Positions 11,801-24,800 of a stretch of 64,000 nucleotides of DNA are shown in pieces; the first letter of the stretch is position 1, and the number at the start of each line of letters is the position of its first letter. The DNA lies in the NCBI GenBank assembly GCA_964023275.1, contig OZ029916.1, positions 38,917,396-38,981,395 on the forward strand, given 5' to 3'. This DNA comes from Norana najaformis. Lineage: Eukaryota > Annelida > Clitellata > Crassiclitellata > Hormogastridae. The translations under genes were made by a program, and so were the position numbers. The notes below the pieces were generated by a model. That model saw only the letters and a program-made list of their open reading frames with translations. It was not told where the DNA came from and did not search any database.

Positions 11801-14697
11801 TTGCTCATATCTGTTCATAATTTTTTATCGTGCAAATTCAGGAATTTACAAATCTTTTTCCATTTTTGATGAACTTGTGCGTATGCAACTGTTTTACATT
11901 GGATAAGGTAAAGCTTTAATAGGCCGACGCAAGATGAGGTAAGGTAAGGCAATTATCATGTCTGTAGGGTTTTAAGATGTGTTAATTACAATACATACAT
12001 ACATACATATATACATACATACATATATACATACATGCATATATACATACATATATACATACATACATACATAATGCATACATTGAATGTATATATGTGT
12101 GTTTGTCATACTTACATTGTTACAAGGGCACGTGCGGAAGGCAGGTTGGGTTAGGTCAGAAGGTGACACGTGCCCATGTAACATTCGGTTAGGAACACGT
12201 GCGCATGCACTTGTGTTGAAAGGAGTGGTTGAAGGAGTGTTTGAGGGAGTGTTTAGAGGAGTGGTCGTCTCGTCGGGAGAGGAGAATGTATAAAAGAGTG
12301 AGTGGAAAGTTCTTGAGAGAGATTGCGGTGAGAAAGAGTTATGGGTCAGAGATTGTCGTGTTGGAGAAAGTTCGTTGAGTGGAAGTTGTTATTGCCGTTT
12401 TGGATTCGAGAACGTTGTATGCTGGTTCGGCCTATACCTCGACGAGCCTAATCGCTTTCCAGCATGCAACAACATACATATATTGTGGTTTCGTAATCGT
12501 AATCGTAAGCTCGAGATTTCTACAGCGCCCAACGAAAGCTAAATGGCCGAAAGCAGCTTATTCACAGTCGCTCAGTAATAACAAAATCGATGGGCAGAAG
12601 GTTTGTAATAATCAAGATCCAGGTCAAGATCCAACGGTCAGACAGGCGCACAGTCAGACGGCTACGGTGGATGGTGTTTGGAATTGGAGCGGAAAGAAGG
12701 ATAAGGGGAAGAAGGAAATCAGGGTAGGATTTGTGGATGAATTTGTTCTTTTGTTATCAGTAGTGTAGGCCTATAGTACCTGGCTTATTAGTGTAAATAA
12801 CCCTGCTTTTACAAATAGTATATGTTGTGTATTGGCTAAAGTTGGTTAACGGTTCAGTTACTACAATTTGCTAATTGCTGTGTGTAAATTATTGGCCAAC
12901 ACTTAAGACTAAGCGGAGACGCTTGATTGGCTGTGGGGGTTGGGTGTGAAAATTGCAGAAGGGTTGGGTGGGGTTAGATTGCGCAATGCTGTCTCGGTGA
13001 TTGGCTGATGAAAGTAGGCGTGTGCTGATTCCCAAGTCTGTAAATACACCCTTAATAGCTGCTGTAATAAACGCAAAGTTCTATGGCTCTACACTTATTT
13101 TCATTGGTCAAACATTACTACTGCTTTCCCTGTATGATCGCTCTACACTAGTGCACTGCTGTGATTCTGTGACTCAACACTTTTACTGTGAATTAATTTA
13201 TACATTTATATCTGATGCAATAAAGCTGAAAGTTTAATGGTTTGTTTATTGGTGACTTTATTGCTGTTTAGGCCAAACTGTTTAAAAACAGAACGGTTTT
13301 CAAAAAGAACCTTTGTACAGACGTCAACGGCCATTGCTGCCATATGATGCAGTTGAATTTCTGGTTCTACTACTACTACTACTACTACCACTACCACTAC
13401 TACCACTACCACTACCACTACTACCACTACCACTACTACCACTACCACTACTACTACTACTACCACTACTACTACTACTATATACACACATATGCATACA
13501 TGTACACACATACATGCATATATACATACATACACACATACATTCATACATACTTACATACATACATACATACATACATAAGTACATACATACATATATA
13601 CATAAGTACATATATGCATACAGATACATACAATTTGGCATCGTTGTCTTGCATGGTTCTGTTGTAAATTACATCGCTAGATGCACGAAGATTCGAATCC
13701 ATAAACGCCTAAGTGAAAAGAAACATACCTTTATACGTTGTCTCTGTTGTCTTCTTATGTGCAGCACAAGTGCTTGTCAGACAACAACGCCATTTTCTTT
13801 GGCAACGAAGAGCAACAGGTTTACAACTACATCACAACGCGAGATCTGAACTTGGGGGTCGAGAACTTGAAGCCAGTTTTTGAAGAAACATTCGACTACG
13901 GATTGTCTACTGGGTCAGTCATCTTTCCGGCAATTGTGAACGTAACGGCACATTTCTGTAGCGCCTTTTTACGAAAACTAGCCAGAGATGCTCCAAACTT
14001 GACAATACAAGGCCACGATGAAGCAGAATGGTCTTAAACCTCTGTCGAAACAGAGACAGAGCAGAAAAATTCAGCCACATGTTGCATGGCAACCTGTTCC
14101 AGAATGATGAGCGGACTATGACGACGTTATTGGTCTTGTAAGCTACACGCGTACGTCTAGGCGTCTCTGAGCATGAGGGTGCAGGTTCACGTCCCGGTCG
14201 TGGCTTATTTCAGAGATTTGAATCTCGGGCTAGCACCTGGTCCGTAACCGGGGACCTTAACTGGCGTGGCGCCCATTCAAATGGGCAGCGGTGGTGAAGG
14301 ATCTCACTCGATTAAGTCATTGAAAAATGAGCATGAGTCGAGGCCATAGGGTCGCAATAAAAAACATGTACTTTTACATTTACCGCGTTGTGTTGTGGAA
14401 TGACGGGACGGAGGATCAACCAGATCACTACGCTCTGCAGAGAACTGCGGTGAAGTGCATATGATACTGAAAACCCAGCGAAGATCCATTATGGTAAATG
14501 TAATGTAACGACACATTTATATAGTTTCTTGACAAAGCACTATCATTTTTATTTTATTACTGTTAGTCTGTTATTATTACTGTTATATTTATTCAAAGAA
14601 GAAATTGAAAACATTATATTTGAGGATTTGAAAGCACTATATTTGTTATTATTATTATAAGTATTAATACCAGTTTTATTAATGCCGGTATTATTAA

Positions 14698-14744
<47 letters not shown>

Positions 14745-17700
14745 TTGTATGTTTATTATGATGCTGTTGTCATATTTTTATTTATAGTCTGGACTCCTGT
14801 TGAGCTTTGAATAATGCCACTCTTAGAACGCTAGGTTACATTACATCAGCCAAATACTTACATTGTATAATTGTTTGTAAATCAGGTGGATTACTGATGG
14901 GGGAGAGCTTGGTCAGAGATGCAGTGACCTCCATTACAAGATGAGTGCGGTGTTCTACAAGAGGGATAAGACCCGACGACTCTGCACTCCGCCCCTTGAC
15001 CTCCGCCAAGCGGGGTCACTGGGGTTCAAGTTCCTTTTCGGTATGAAGGTTTTCTCCTAACAACTTAAGAGTAAGCTCTGGGTTTTGATGTGAATATTTT
15101 GGGAGGAGGAGGATATTATATTAGTGATTTAATAACAGCTTATAACAGCTTCTAAAGCCTTGATTGTCAATCAGTCAATCAATAAGTAAGTCAGTCAGTC
15201 AGCAGTCAGTGAACAATAAATCATTCATTTTTTGTTCATTCGTTCATTCGCTCATTTGTTTACGCGTTTATTCATTCAATTATTAATTAATCTATTGTAT
15301 GTTTCAATAATGCTTTCATATTTAGATAGAAACGTTGAATGGAATATTTTCAGGATCTGATAAGAGATCAGACCCTGAAAAACTTTCCTGTGTATTTGGA
15401 TGAAATGTCGTTGCCTATTCCATTTGAGCGTCTCTGTCGTCTCCTCAGAAAATCGTTCTTGTCTGTTCATTCAGGGAGCAAAAAGTGTTCGATTTCTGTG
15501 TCGCCTCCGAGAAAAAGTCGGGTCTTTCTTTATGTCGAAGATGATTTCGGTCACTCGGAGTCACTGTCCACTTTGGAGAACAAGGGATTCAAGGTAAGCT
15601 CAAGTCAGACTGAAGTGCTACTGATGATGATATCGGGATGTTTTGTTGTTCTCAGCGTGCCTGATGCTAGTAGGCCTTATGAGTATCATTATCATATCGT
15701 CGTCGTCGTCAGTCACTGTCATCTTCATCATCATCGTCATCGTAATAAAGATAAAGGTAATACACTTGTTTACACATCTCTATAGAAACTCTTCAGAAGC
15801 GTAAAAATAATAAATGTAACAGAATTGTTTACATACTTCTATGCCATGGAAGCTCCTCAGTAGCTTGGTTCCAAAGTCGAAGGATCTTTCGGCTTGGTTA
15901 GCCAAGAAGAGGATATTATTTTAACCTCTCTCTATGTAATAACTTATTCAAATCCATCTAGAAAGTTCTTGGTGATTCAGAACTTGCAGCAATTGAATTT
16001 GTTAAATGTCTAGATTTGACAGTCACGAAACACAGAGAGCGTCGGTACTCATTTACAGACAGATAGATAGACAAACACACAAACACACAATCAGACACAC
16101 AGACAGCTTCTTTATGCCGCTGACTTGACCTTGTTAACCTTTCTTCAGGAACCAAGGACCGTCCTGGTTCCGATTGGACCTGGTGGAAGAGGAAGCAGTT
16201 CGCGGATCTGCTGGACTCAGAAGACTCACGGAGGTCACGAATGGGACGTCTGGGCCGTCGATCTCATCCAGATTTTCAGCATTGCCCCAAGTCATCCGGA
16301 GATGTTCATACAATTCGGTCTCACAATGAACTGCGGCATCGAAGGCTCCGAGAACGTGAGGTACACCACTGGGGAATGTCGCACATTAATCCGCTAATCT
16401 AATCAAATCCAATCCAATCTAGTCTAGTCTAGACTAATCTAACCCCTTTCGTATGCCGAAGAAAGCCTATTCAGGTTCGCATAAAAGCACAAAAGCTGCC
16501 GACCACAAAAACGGTTCTCTTGAAAGTTCTTACATTACGCTTTTACACCATAAGACACACAATATGATTATTTCTGCATTTAGTAAGCATCACTATCTAA
16601 TGCTTAAGTATCAATCGATGGCGCCGAGCAATTGTGAATGAAGGACTCAAGGTCCCTACACAGTAACCGTCTAAGCGGAGGCTCAAACCTCTACTGTCCG
16701 CGTTACAAGCCGAGCGCTCTAACCAATCGGCTACTGTGTCCCACAATAATACACCGCATGCCACATATAAAACCTCATTACACAATTTACACCGCATTAC
16801 CCCACGTCACACCGCATTAAACACATAGGTTAACACCTAATTACACAGAGTGCACCGCATTACTCCTTTAGATGTGTAAAATTTCCTGTATTAGTTACTA
16901 ATTGCTAATTACTTGACGTGTATGCTTCCAGTGTAATTCTCGAGGTTTCGACGAATCATGGACTGAACTGGTTTCCTCTGTACGAACCGTGTTTGACGGG
17001 CAAATGTCGCGGAACAATCAACCCACTGACCACCGTCTATCGAGGATACGAGTTCGAAAGGTGATTCCAATTCCAAGGCACCATGAAGATGAAGACTTAA
17101 CTAGAATCATCATGCATGCAAATTTAATCAGAAAATAATATGGTGTGTCGATGATGGAGATGTTGTTTTTGGTGATTATGATGATGACAAAGACAAGACT
17201 GTTAAAATTGTTTGAGGATTTGGGCCCGCTGAGCGGATTCCGTGTAACGACCCTGGACAAGTTGTTCGCGCATACTTGTCTTGCACCTCAGATTTACTTA
17301 CTTTGAGCACGCTATAAGTGCAACAAATAAATAAATAAAATGAACATAAATAATCATCGTGATCATGCTATCACATGATCATGATTTGGGTGATTGTGTT
17401 GATCTGTAGCTGGCAAAGGGTGACTCATCCTTTGCCGATCCACGCTCTGAGTCCAACGACTCGTTTTCGATGGAGGCAACTCAACAAGGGCAAATTTGTC
17501 TGGGCTGTCGACAATGGTAAACACCACGGAAAAATACTAATTCCAATACTAACACTAGTATTACTCTGATATTAATTCTTATACTAATACCAATAGTAAT
17601 ACTAACACTAGTACTAGTACTAATACTAATACTAGTAATAATGCTAATACTATCACTAATCTTTTGGTTCTCTGCCCTCAGGTAGGTTCAAACTTCCAAT

Positions 17701-18824
17701 GACGCCACTCCTCTCGGTGCTGGGCTTCTTTCAATCTGTTGTATCCGTCTGTCGACATCCAATCCAGCAGCATCTGTCTGGGTCTTCCTCTTGTCCTCTT
17801 CCCCTCCAATCTGCCCTCAATTACGGTTCTCAAGTGAGTCCCCTCTCTGTATGTGACCAATCCATTTTCGTTGTCGACTCTTTATTGTAGCTATCAAGGA
17901 TCTTTCTTCCTCAACTCTTTTCAGCACCTCCTCATTTGTTATGTGCTCCATCCAACTAACTTTTTCCATCCTGCACCAAATCCACATTTCGAAGGACTCC
18001 AATCTCTTGATGTTCTCCTTTCTCAAGTCCATGTTTCAGATCCATACAGCACCATGCTCCATATAAGAGTTTTAATCATTCGTTTCTATCACTAATACCA
18101 ATACTAATACTGATACTAATACTAATACTAATGCAAATAATAATACAAATATTAATACATGGAACTACTACAAATACTAATACAAATACTAATGCAAATA
18201 CTAATTACTAATACAGATACTGATACTGATACCTATACCGATACCTAAACCTATACCGATACAATGCAACTACTATCACTAATGCTATCACTAATTCTAA
18301 CACTAACTCTGATGTTATCACTAGTGTTTAGCCTACTGCAATTATGCTAAATTTGTTGGTTTAACTTTCTTTACTTTCTTTGTGCTTTCAGTTCTGTTGT
18401 CATTAATTGTTTCCTTCGATTTCATTCAAATTTTGGTTTCAATTTCACATTAGTTTTGGTTTCGGTTTCGTTTTGCTTTTAATGTTTAGTTTCGTTTTCA
18501 TTTTAGTTTTCATAGGACAGTGTGCTGGTGGGTGTAACGGGCATGGCCAGTGTCAGGTGAATTCTTGTGTGTAAGTATTGATTGCCAATCGGAAATTTAA
18601 CTTAACATAAAATACGTTTTTAAAAATATTTTAAGCAAATGCAACAATATATAGAGAACGTCAGATCAGCTGTGAACATTTTGTGAGCGCCTCTGATGAA
18701 GAATTAGCGCTACATAAGTACAATTACAATCATAATATGCTTGCTCAAAGGCTCTTCTCACATTTGCTTTTCAACCAATAGATCCTTAATATACAGTTCA
18801 TACATACATACATACATGCATGAA

Positions 18825-18858
<34 letters not shown>

Positions 18859-21800
18859 CATACATACATACATGTACCTAAACACACACAGGCACGCAAA
18901 TAAACGTACCCGAAGCCGTAAGACGTCGTGTGGATTTAAGTCCAGGTCTTTGGTAGTCGCAAACTTATCATTCGGCTGAGCCATAAACATCAGAGTGTTG
19001 TCGTTGGAGCCACAGAACGGAGCCAACATGGCATCAGTCACAGTCAACCACAGAGCCAGCGGATCTGCGAATTGATCTTGATAGAGGGATGTAGTAAACT
19101 AGCGATTACCTTACGCAATACCAATAATATATCTAAAGAGTTTTACGAGTTACTTTACAGTTTGACTCACCATACATACTTGCCTTTGAAGACCGTTCAT
19201 ATCTAAATAACTACTGGAGTATCTTCTTCGTATTACATTACCTTATTTGATTCTTAAATAAGCGGTTTTACCATACCTTCTCTCATCCACTCCCTTCCGT
19301 CCCATTATCTCGACTCATCTCACGTCCCCTCACTTTCCCTTCCCTCATCTCACCTCTCCTAACCTCCCCATACCTTACCTCTTCTCGACTCGCCTTATCT
19401 GCCCTTCCCTCTCCTCATGTAACCTCTCCTGACCCCATCTCATCTCATCTTATCTTACATTATGTTATCCTACCTTATTTCACCTTACTTTACTTTACTT
19501 TATTGGCAGATAACATTTAGTAGGAAATGCGTAGTAGTTTCAATATAATACTAGAGAGTAATTTCTTATTGTTAGTAGTCATGGAGTACTACTAGTAGTA
19601 GTAGTTGTTGTTGTTGTTGCTGCTGTTTTATGCAATATGGCCTGCAATTTCAGGTGTGATTTCGGATATCGAGGACAGCACTGCGAGACCGCCCAAGGCC
19701 ATCTGCCCGAGATGATCCTGTCCTCGCACGAGGCTGTCTCTTCAGCCGGTGGTGGTTTTTCGGTGATCAAAGGTGGATCGCTTGCCTACGACTGTGGAGT
19801 GGTGGCCAGTGGAAAGGCCATTGTCTTCCACAAGGACGGGGTGAGGATGTTGCAGACGGTGGATTTGAATACCACGCAGGCAGGGTAAGTTCTTAGCAGA
19901 CCAATTGATCGATGGATCGCTCGATCGACTCACAAATCAGTTGATCGATGAATCACTCGATTATTCAAATATCAATAAATAAATAACTGACCTGATTTAT
20001 CCGATCAATCAATAAATGAATCAAATGATCAATCACTGAATCATTCAGTCAGCCAATCAATGAATCAAACAATCCACATAGCATCCACTCGTATTGCTTG
20101 GTGCTTGGTCATGGCCAAACCATTCGTGGCATTGGCCTTTGCCTGGCTCTTGTCCCAGGTGGAAAAGAACGGTTTCTAGAAGCAAAAAAAACCTTGCAAA
20201 AGGCACAATTGTATAGGGAGGTCATTCCGCTCAAAAGGCATGAAAATGTCATATTGGTTTTGCAATCCATATAATAATAGCCTTAGACGCGTGGCCCGTG
20301 GTCCATTTAGTACATTTAGACAGCTTTATGTAACGAATAATAATGAGAAAAGGTTGTAGCCTTACTAGGGGGAATACGAAATGTTTCCAAAAGGGACATT
20401 TTTGTCGAACAAGATGCTTTTAGACGGCGTTATCTAGCGAATAATAATGAGAACAGAAAAGGCTGTAGCCTTGCGAGGAAGAATACGGAATTTTTCCCAG
20501 ATAGGACATTTTGCCGAACAGCCGCATAGATGCTTTGCGTGAAATAGGCCAGTTTTTAATTTTGTTTATAACTGGGTATGTTTACAGTAAAGGTTTATTT
20601 ACAGAAATATTTGTTTACCTTTTGAAATTTCAGTTACATACAGTTCAGCATAAGAGTAGGAAGTGGATCAGATGTTGGAAAGTGTCCAGCAGTGACTGAT
20701 CCAGTGGAGGAAGTCTTGCTCCAGTTTACCTGCGATGGAGGAATCACGTGGTACATTCTGAAGCAGTTCTCCATCAACGAGTATCGACAACCTGTGTGAG
20801 TGACTCCGAAGAACAAAATCTCATTTCTGTAGCACCAGCAGAACAAGAGAGCTTTTTCCTGATCACATTTTCCCCCGCAATCGTTATTCATGGTTCAACT
20901 GCTGTTGTTTCAATTTTCAAATTAATCCCGAAAGATGGCCTGCCATGTGATTTGATTAGATGTGTAACAGAGCAACACACGTATTTGGATTAGATTAGAT
21001 TTGATTTGACTAGACTACAGTAGACTATGGTAGACTAGACTAGATGACATTAATTTAGATTAGACTAGACTAGCTTAAACTAGACTTGGTGACTTTAGTT
21101 TGGAATAGTCTAGAATAAACTAGACCAGACTAAATTAGACTAGACTTGATATTACTTTAGACTAGACTAGAACAGACTTTTAGATTAGATTATACCAGCT
21201 TAGATTAGATTAATCGTTTAGTGCAAAGCTGTTATCATGTGTGCTGTTCAGCCGAACCATCCAACCACAGGACCACTCCTCTGATGACTAGCATTCATTT
21301 ACCGCCCTGCTTTTCTTACCCATTCGATTTCATTTTTTCTTTCCTTTAGCATCGTATCGTTTGCACTTCCGTCAGAAGCGCAACAGTCGCTGTGCAACTT
21401 CCGGTGGTGGCAACCGGTGCATTCTGGGTACGGGTTCGACGTTTGGGCACTAGATGACGTATCGATCACCAACAGCATCTACAACACGATCTATCTCGAC
21501 TTCTCCAATGAAAACGACACGAGACAGTCGCTCGATGTACATCTCGGAATCCACAAAACCTACTGTGGCCGAACCAATGCGCTCAGGCAATTCTTTAATT
21601 TAAATATTTTGTTGTTGCTATTGTTTTTATTATATTTTTAACCAGATGAAGAAATAATCTCTTTCGAGAATAGATTCTTGCAATAATATTTTGTTATTTT
21701 TTTAAACTCAAAGAATAAAATTCAGCTAGTGTAGAAAAACTATGCTATGCAAGGGAGATTGCATGTAGTCCTGGAATGACAAATCTTCAAATGTCAGGCT

Positions 21801-24800
21801 CCTCGAATGTTTCCCGGGAACGTGATCGCGTTGAACCGTTGGAAGCTGTCGAAAATGTTCGAGGATGAACTATTATTATTATTTATTTTATTATATTATT
21901 GATATTATCATTATCATTGTCGTCACATTATCGCCATCATTAGATAGTTATCATCATCATCATCATCATCATCACGTTCATCACACTTAATACTTCTTCA
22001 TTTCTTCAGCTTTACTGGGATTTATGACGAGGGCGATTCAAGATACCTGATAACGAATATGATGCACATCGGACCTTCGTACGTCATCCAGTTCGAACTC
22101 GATATGAACTGCAAACTACCTTCGGAGCCTAGCCGCGAGGGTGCCCTGTATCTGGAATTCTCCACCGACCATGGTATGACGTGGGATCTGGTGGACAAGG
22201 GCTGTTGGCCGCCCACCACCTGTAAGGAATACCGCCCGGCTACTGTCTACTACGTTTCCGAGTTCTTGGACTGGAAAAGAGTGGCTGTTCCATTGCCACC
22301 TTCAACGTGGTACGTTGCTTGTTACCACCACCTTCAGTGGTGTAGTTGTCGAAATGGTAGCCTGTTGTATGAACACTTTCAGAGGGGTAGCTTGCAGAAT
22401 GCTATGGTAGCCTGTTGTATGAACACTTTCAGAGGGGTAGCTTGCAGAATGCTTAGGCGTACCTTCCATCTGGTAGGTTGAGTTGTTGGGCGCCTCACTC
22501 CGGTCACTCGGATGTTCAGTGTTAGCTTCCAAGTGGTAGTTTGTTGCATGACCTCCTTGACTGTGGTAGCTTCTTATTTTTTACCTTCCACATACAGTAG
22601 TATGTTGCGTTGTAATTGAAATTTATATAACGCTTGTCTTTTCGCACTGCTGAGTCCCCCGGCACAAAATTCCACGGTGCAGCATAGAAGCTTCGCTGTA
22701 GTTGGTCCATCTTTTTGGAGTAGGGTGCCTAGCAACCCACGACATGAGCTTTTTGTCCTTTCTATGCATATTTTCCGCAAGCGCCTGTGAATCATTTTGT
22801 TTGATCACGATTTGAGCTGTTAGGTCGAGAGCGCCTCTGAGATGTTACTGTTGAAGAGGCGCTATACAAATTTGTAAATACAATTACAATTACGGTAGTA
22901 TAATGGCGCAATAGAACTTCTAAGATTAGATTTGATGGGATAAGACTGGAAGCTATGTGAGTTCGTTGGCTTGCAGTTGCTGTTCTTTTCCAGGTCAAGT
23001 TCGACACGGTTTCGGCTGCGACAGGAGAAGTGGTCGGCGTCAAGTAACTGGGCCCTTGGAAGTCTATACGTCGGGCAACAGTGTCCTGATCTCTGCCACG
23101 GACACGGACTTTGCGTCAACGGCCAATGCCTGTGGGTTTTTCCATTTTCTGGGTTTTCCATGGTCGGCTGTATTAGTAAAACACGAAATAAACTTAAGAA
23201 AAGCACTGGGCTTGACGAACGACAGAAAGAATGGAGATCAGTCATTCCCACTAAGACGACGACGACAACGATGATGATATTCATGACTTTAGTCTGCCCG
23301 ATGTGTAGACCTTCACAGGAAGGACTAAGTACTAAGCAAGTAAGTCTGTACGTGGCTAGAAATCGGATGTGTTTGTGCAGGTATGTATGCATGTAAGTAT
23401 GTATGTATGTAAATATATATATCTGGCTATTTAAATAGCTTCTTTGAGAACCTCACAAAGGTACTGTGGGCAAAGATGTGTTTGTAATGTTGGAGAACTT
23501 GCACCTATCCGTAATCATCCCACCTGAGTAGATGCAATTGCCATTTTGCAGGTGCGATGCAGGTTACAGCAGTTCCACTTGTGTGCCAACTGTTGCGCTG
23601 GAGAAGGGAATGCGAACCGACTTTTCCTTGATGTCGAAACTTCCAGTGGACTGGTCTGAGGTCATTGGCGGAGAATTGGTTGGTGCCAACCAGGGATGTG
23701 GAACCATTCTGTCAGGGGAATCGCTCTACTTCTCGAAGGTAACAGTAATGTAATTCTATGAAAGCAATTCAACAATACTGAGGATAGTTGGTAAACCGTG
23801 GTTACTCACCATTATTAAGGTAAGTCAATAATAATGAAATAATACTGAGGTAACTCGCAACTGTTGAGGTAAGTCAGTAATAATGACTTAAATGTATTTT
23901 TTAAAGTAAGACGATCATGTTCAGGTAAATCAGTAATATGGTAAGGCTTGAAGACTGTACTCGAGCAGTACTGGGGTAGTTTTCAAGCACTTGTACTTGG
24001 TACACAAAGACTTATAAAAGTTGTTGGACAACCATGATCCAGCGCTTTTGAAAGATTTTAAAAAGGCGCAAAAATAAATTATCCGATAATTAAAAAGGAC
24101 ATACTTAGTACCAGTTGCTTGTACTTTTACTTGAGGTCTGAGTACTTGATTTTGTTTTCAGGACAGCGTGCGTAGGGGAGTCACGAAGGACTTGGACACA
24201 TCTGACTCAGACTTTGTTCAGTTCTATGTCCAGCTGGGTGGTCGAGGCGGTGGTCACTGCTTTGGTGTCGACCGCAGACAGGAGAATCTTCTGCTGCAGT
24301 ACAGCGTCAATGGTGGCATCACCTGGCATCTCTTGAAGGAACTGCATGGCACCGACTATGCCACTCCCGGGTGAGTTCCACAAGAGTTACGTTCCCGCTG
24401 CCGGCATGGTTCGCTTATTCATATTCTGGGTGCAGCAAGGTGAGACAAGGTAAGGAAGACAAGGTAAGGAAGGCAAGGTTAGGGAAGGCAAGGTAGGGAA
24501 GGCAAGATTACAAAAATGCTCTGAATAAATGATTGAATGAATCAAGTGAATGAATCAAATGAAGATGATTTGAGGTCAGATAAGGCAAAACAAGACGAGT
24601 TTTGGTGAGGTAAGGCAAGGTAAGGTAAGGGAAGGCAATGGAAAGAAATGTAAGGCAAGGTCAGGTAATGGAAGATAATGTATGACAGGTTAGATAAGGC
24701 AAGGAAAGGTAAGCTTATGTGAGTTAGTTAAAGTAAGGTGAGGTGAGATGAGGCAGATGTGGTGAAGCACATGATGTAATTCTTAAAATTTATCTTACTT

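Noticed and set aside
13206-13550. Long frames of poly-Val, poly-Ser or poly-Tyr over the TAC/ACC repeat
   Set aside because: They are translations of a trinucleotide microsatellite within intron 8, with no splice support.
15339-15474. Extension of exon 11 upstream using the acceptor near 15353
   Set aside because: The frame needed by reelin meets a stop from that acceptor; the CATTCAG at 15474 gives a full match and correct phase.
16356-16361. Donor AAC|GTGAGG as the end of exon 12
   Set aside because: It breaks the phase into exon 13; the GTGAG|GTACAC site gives the expected Ser.
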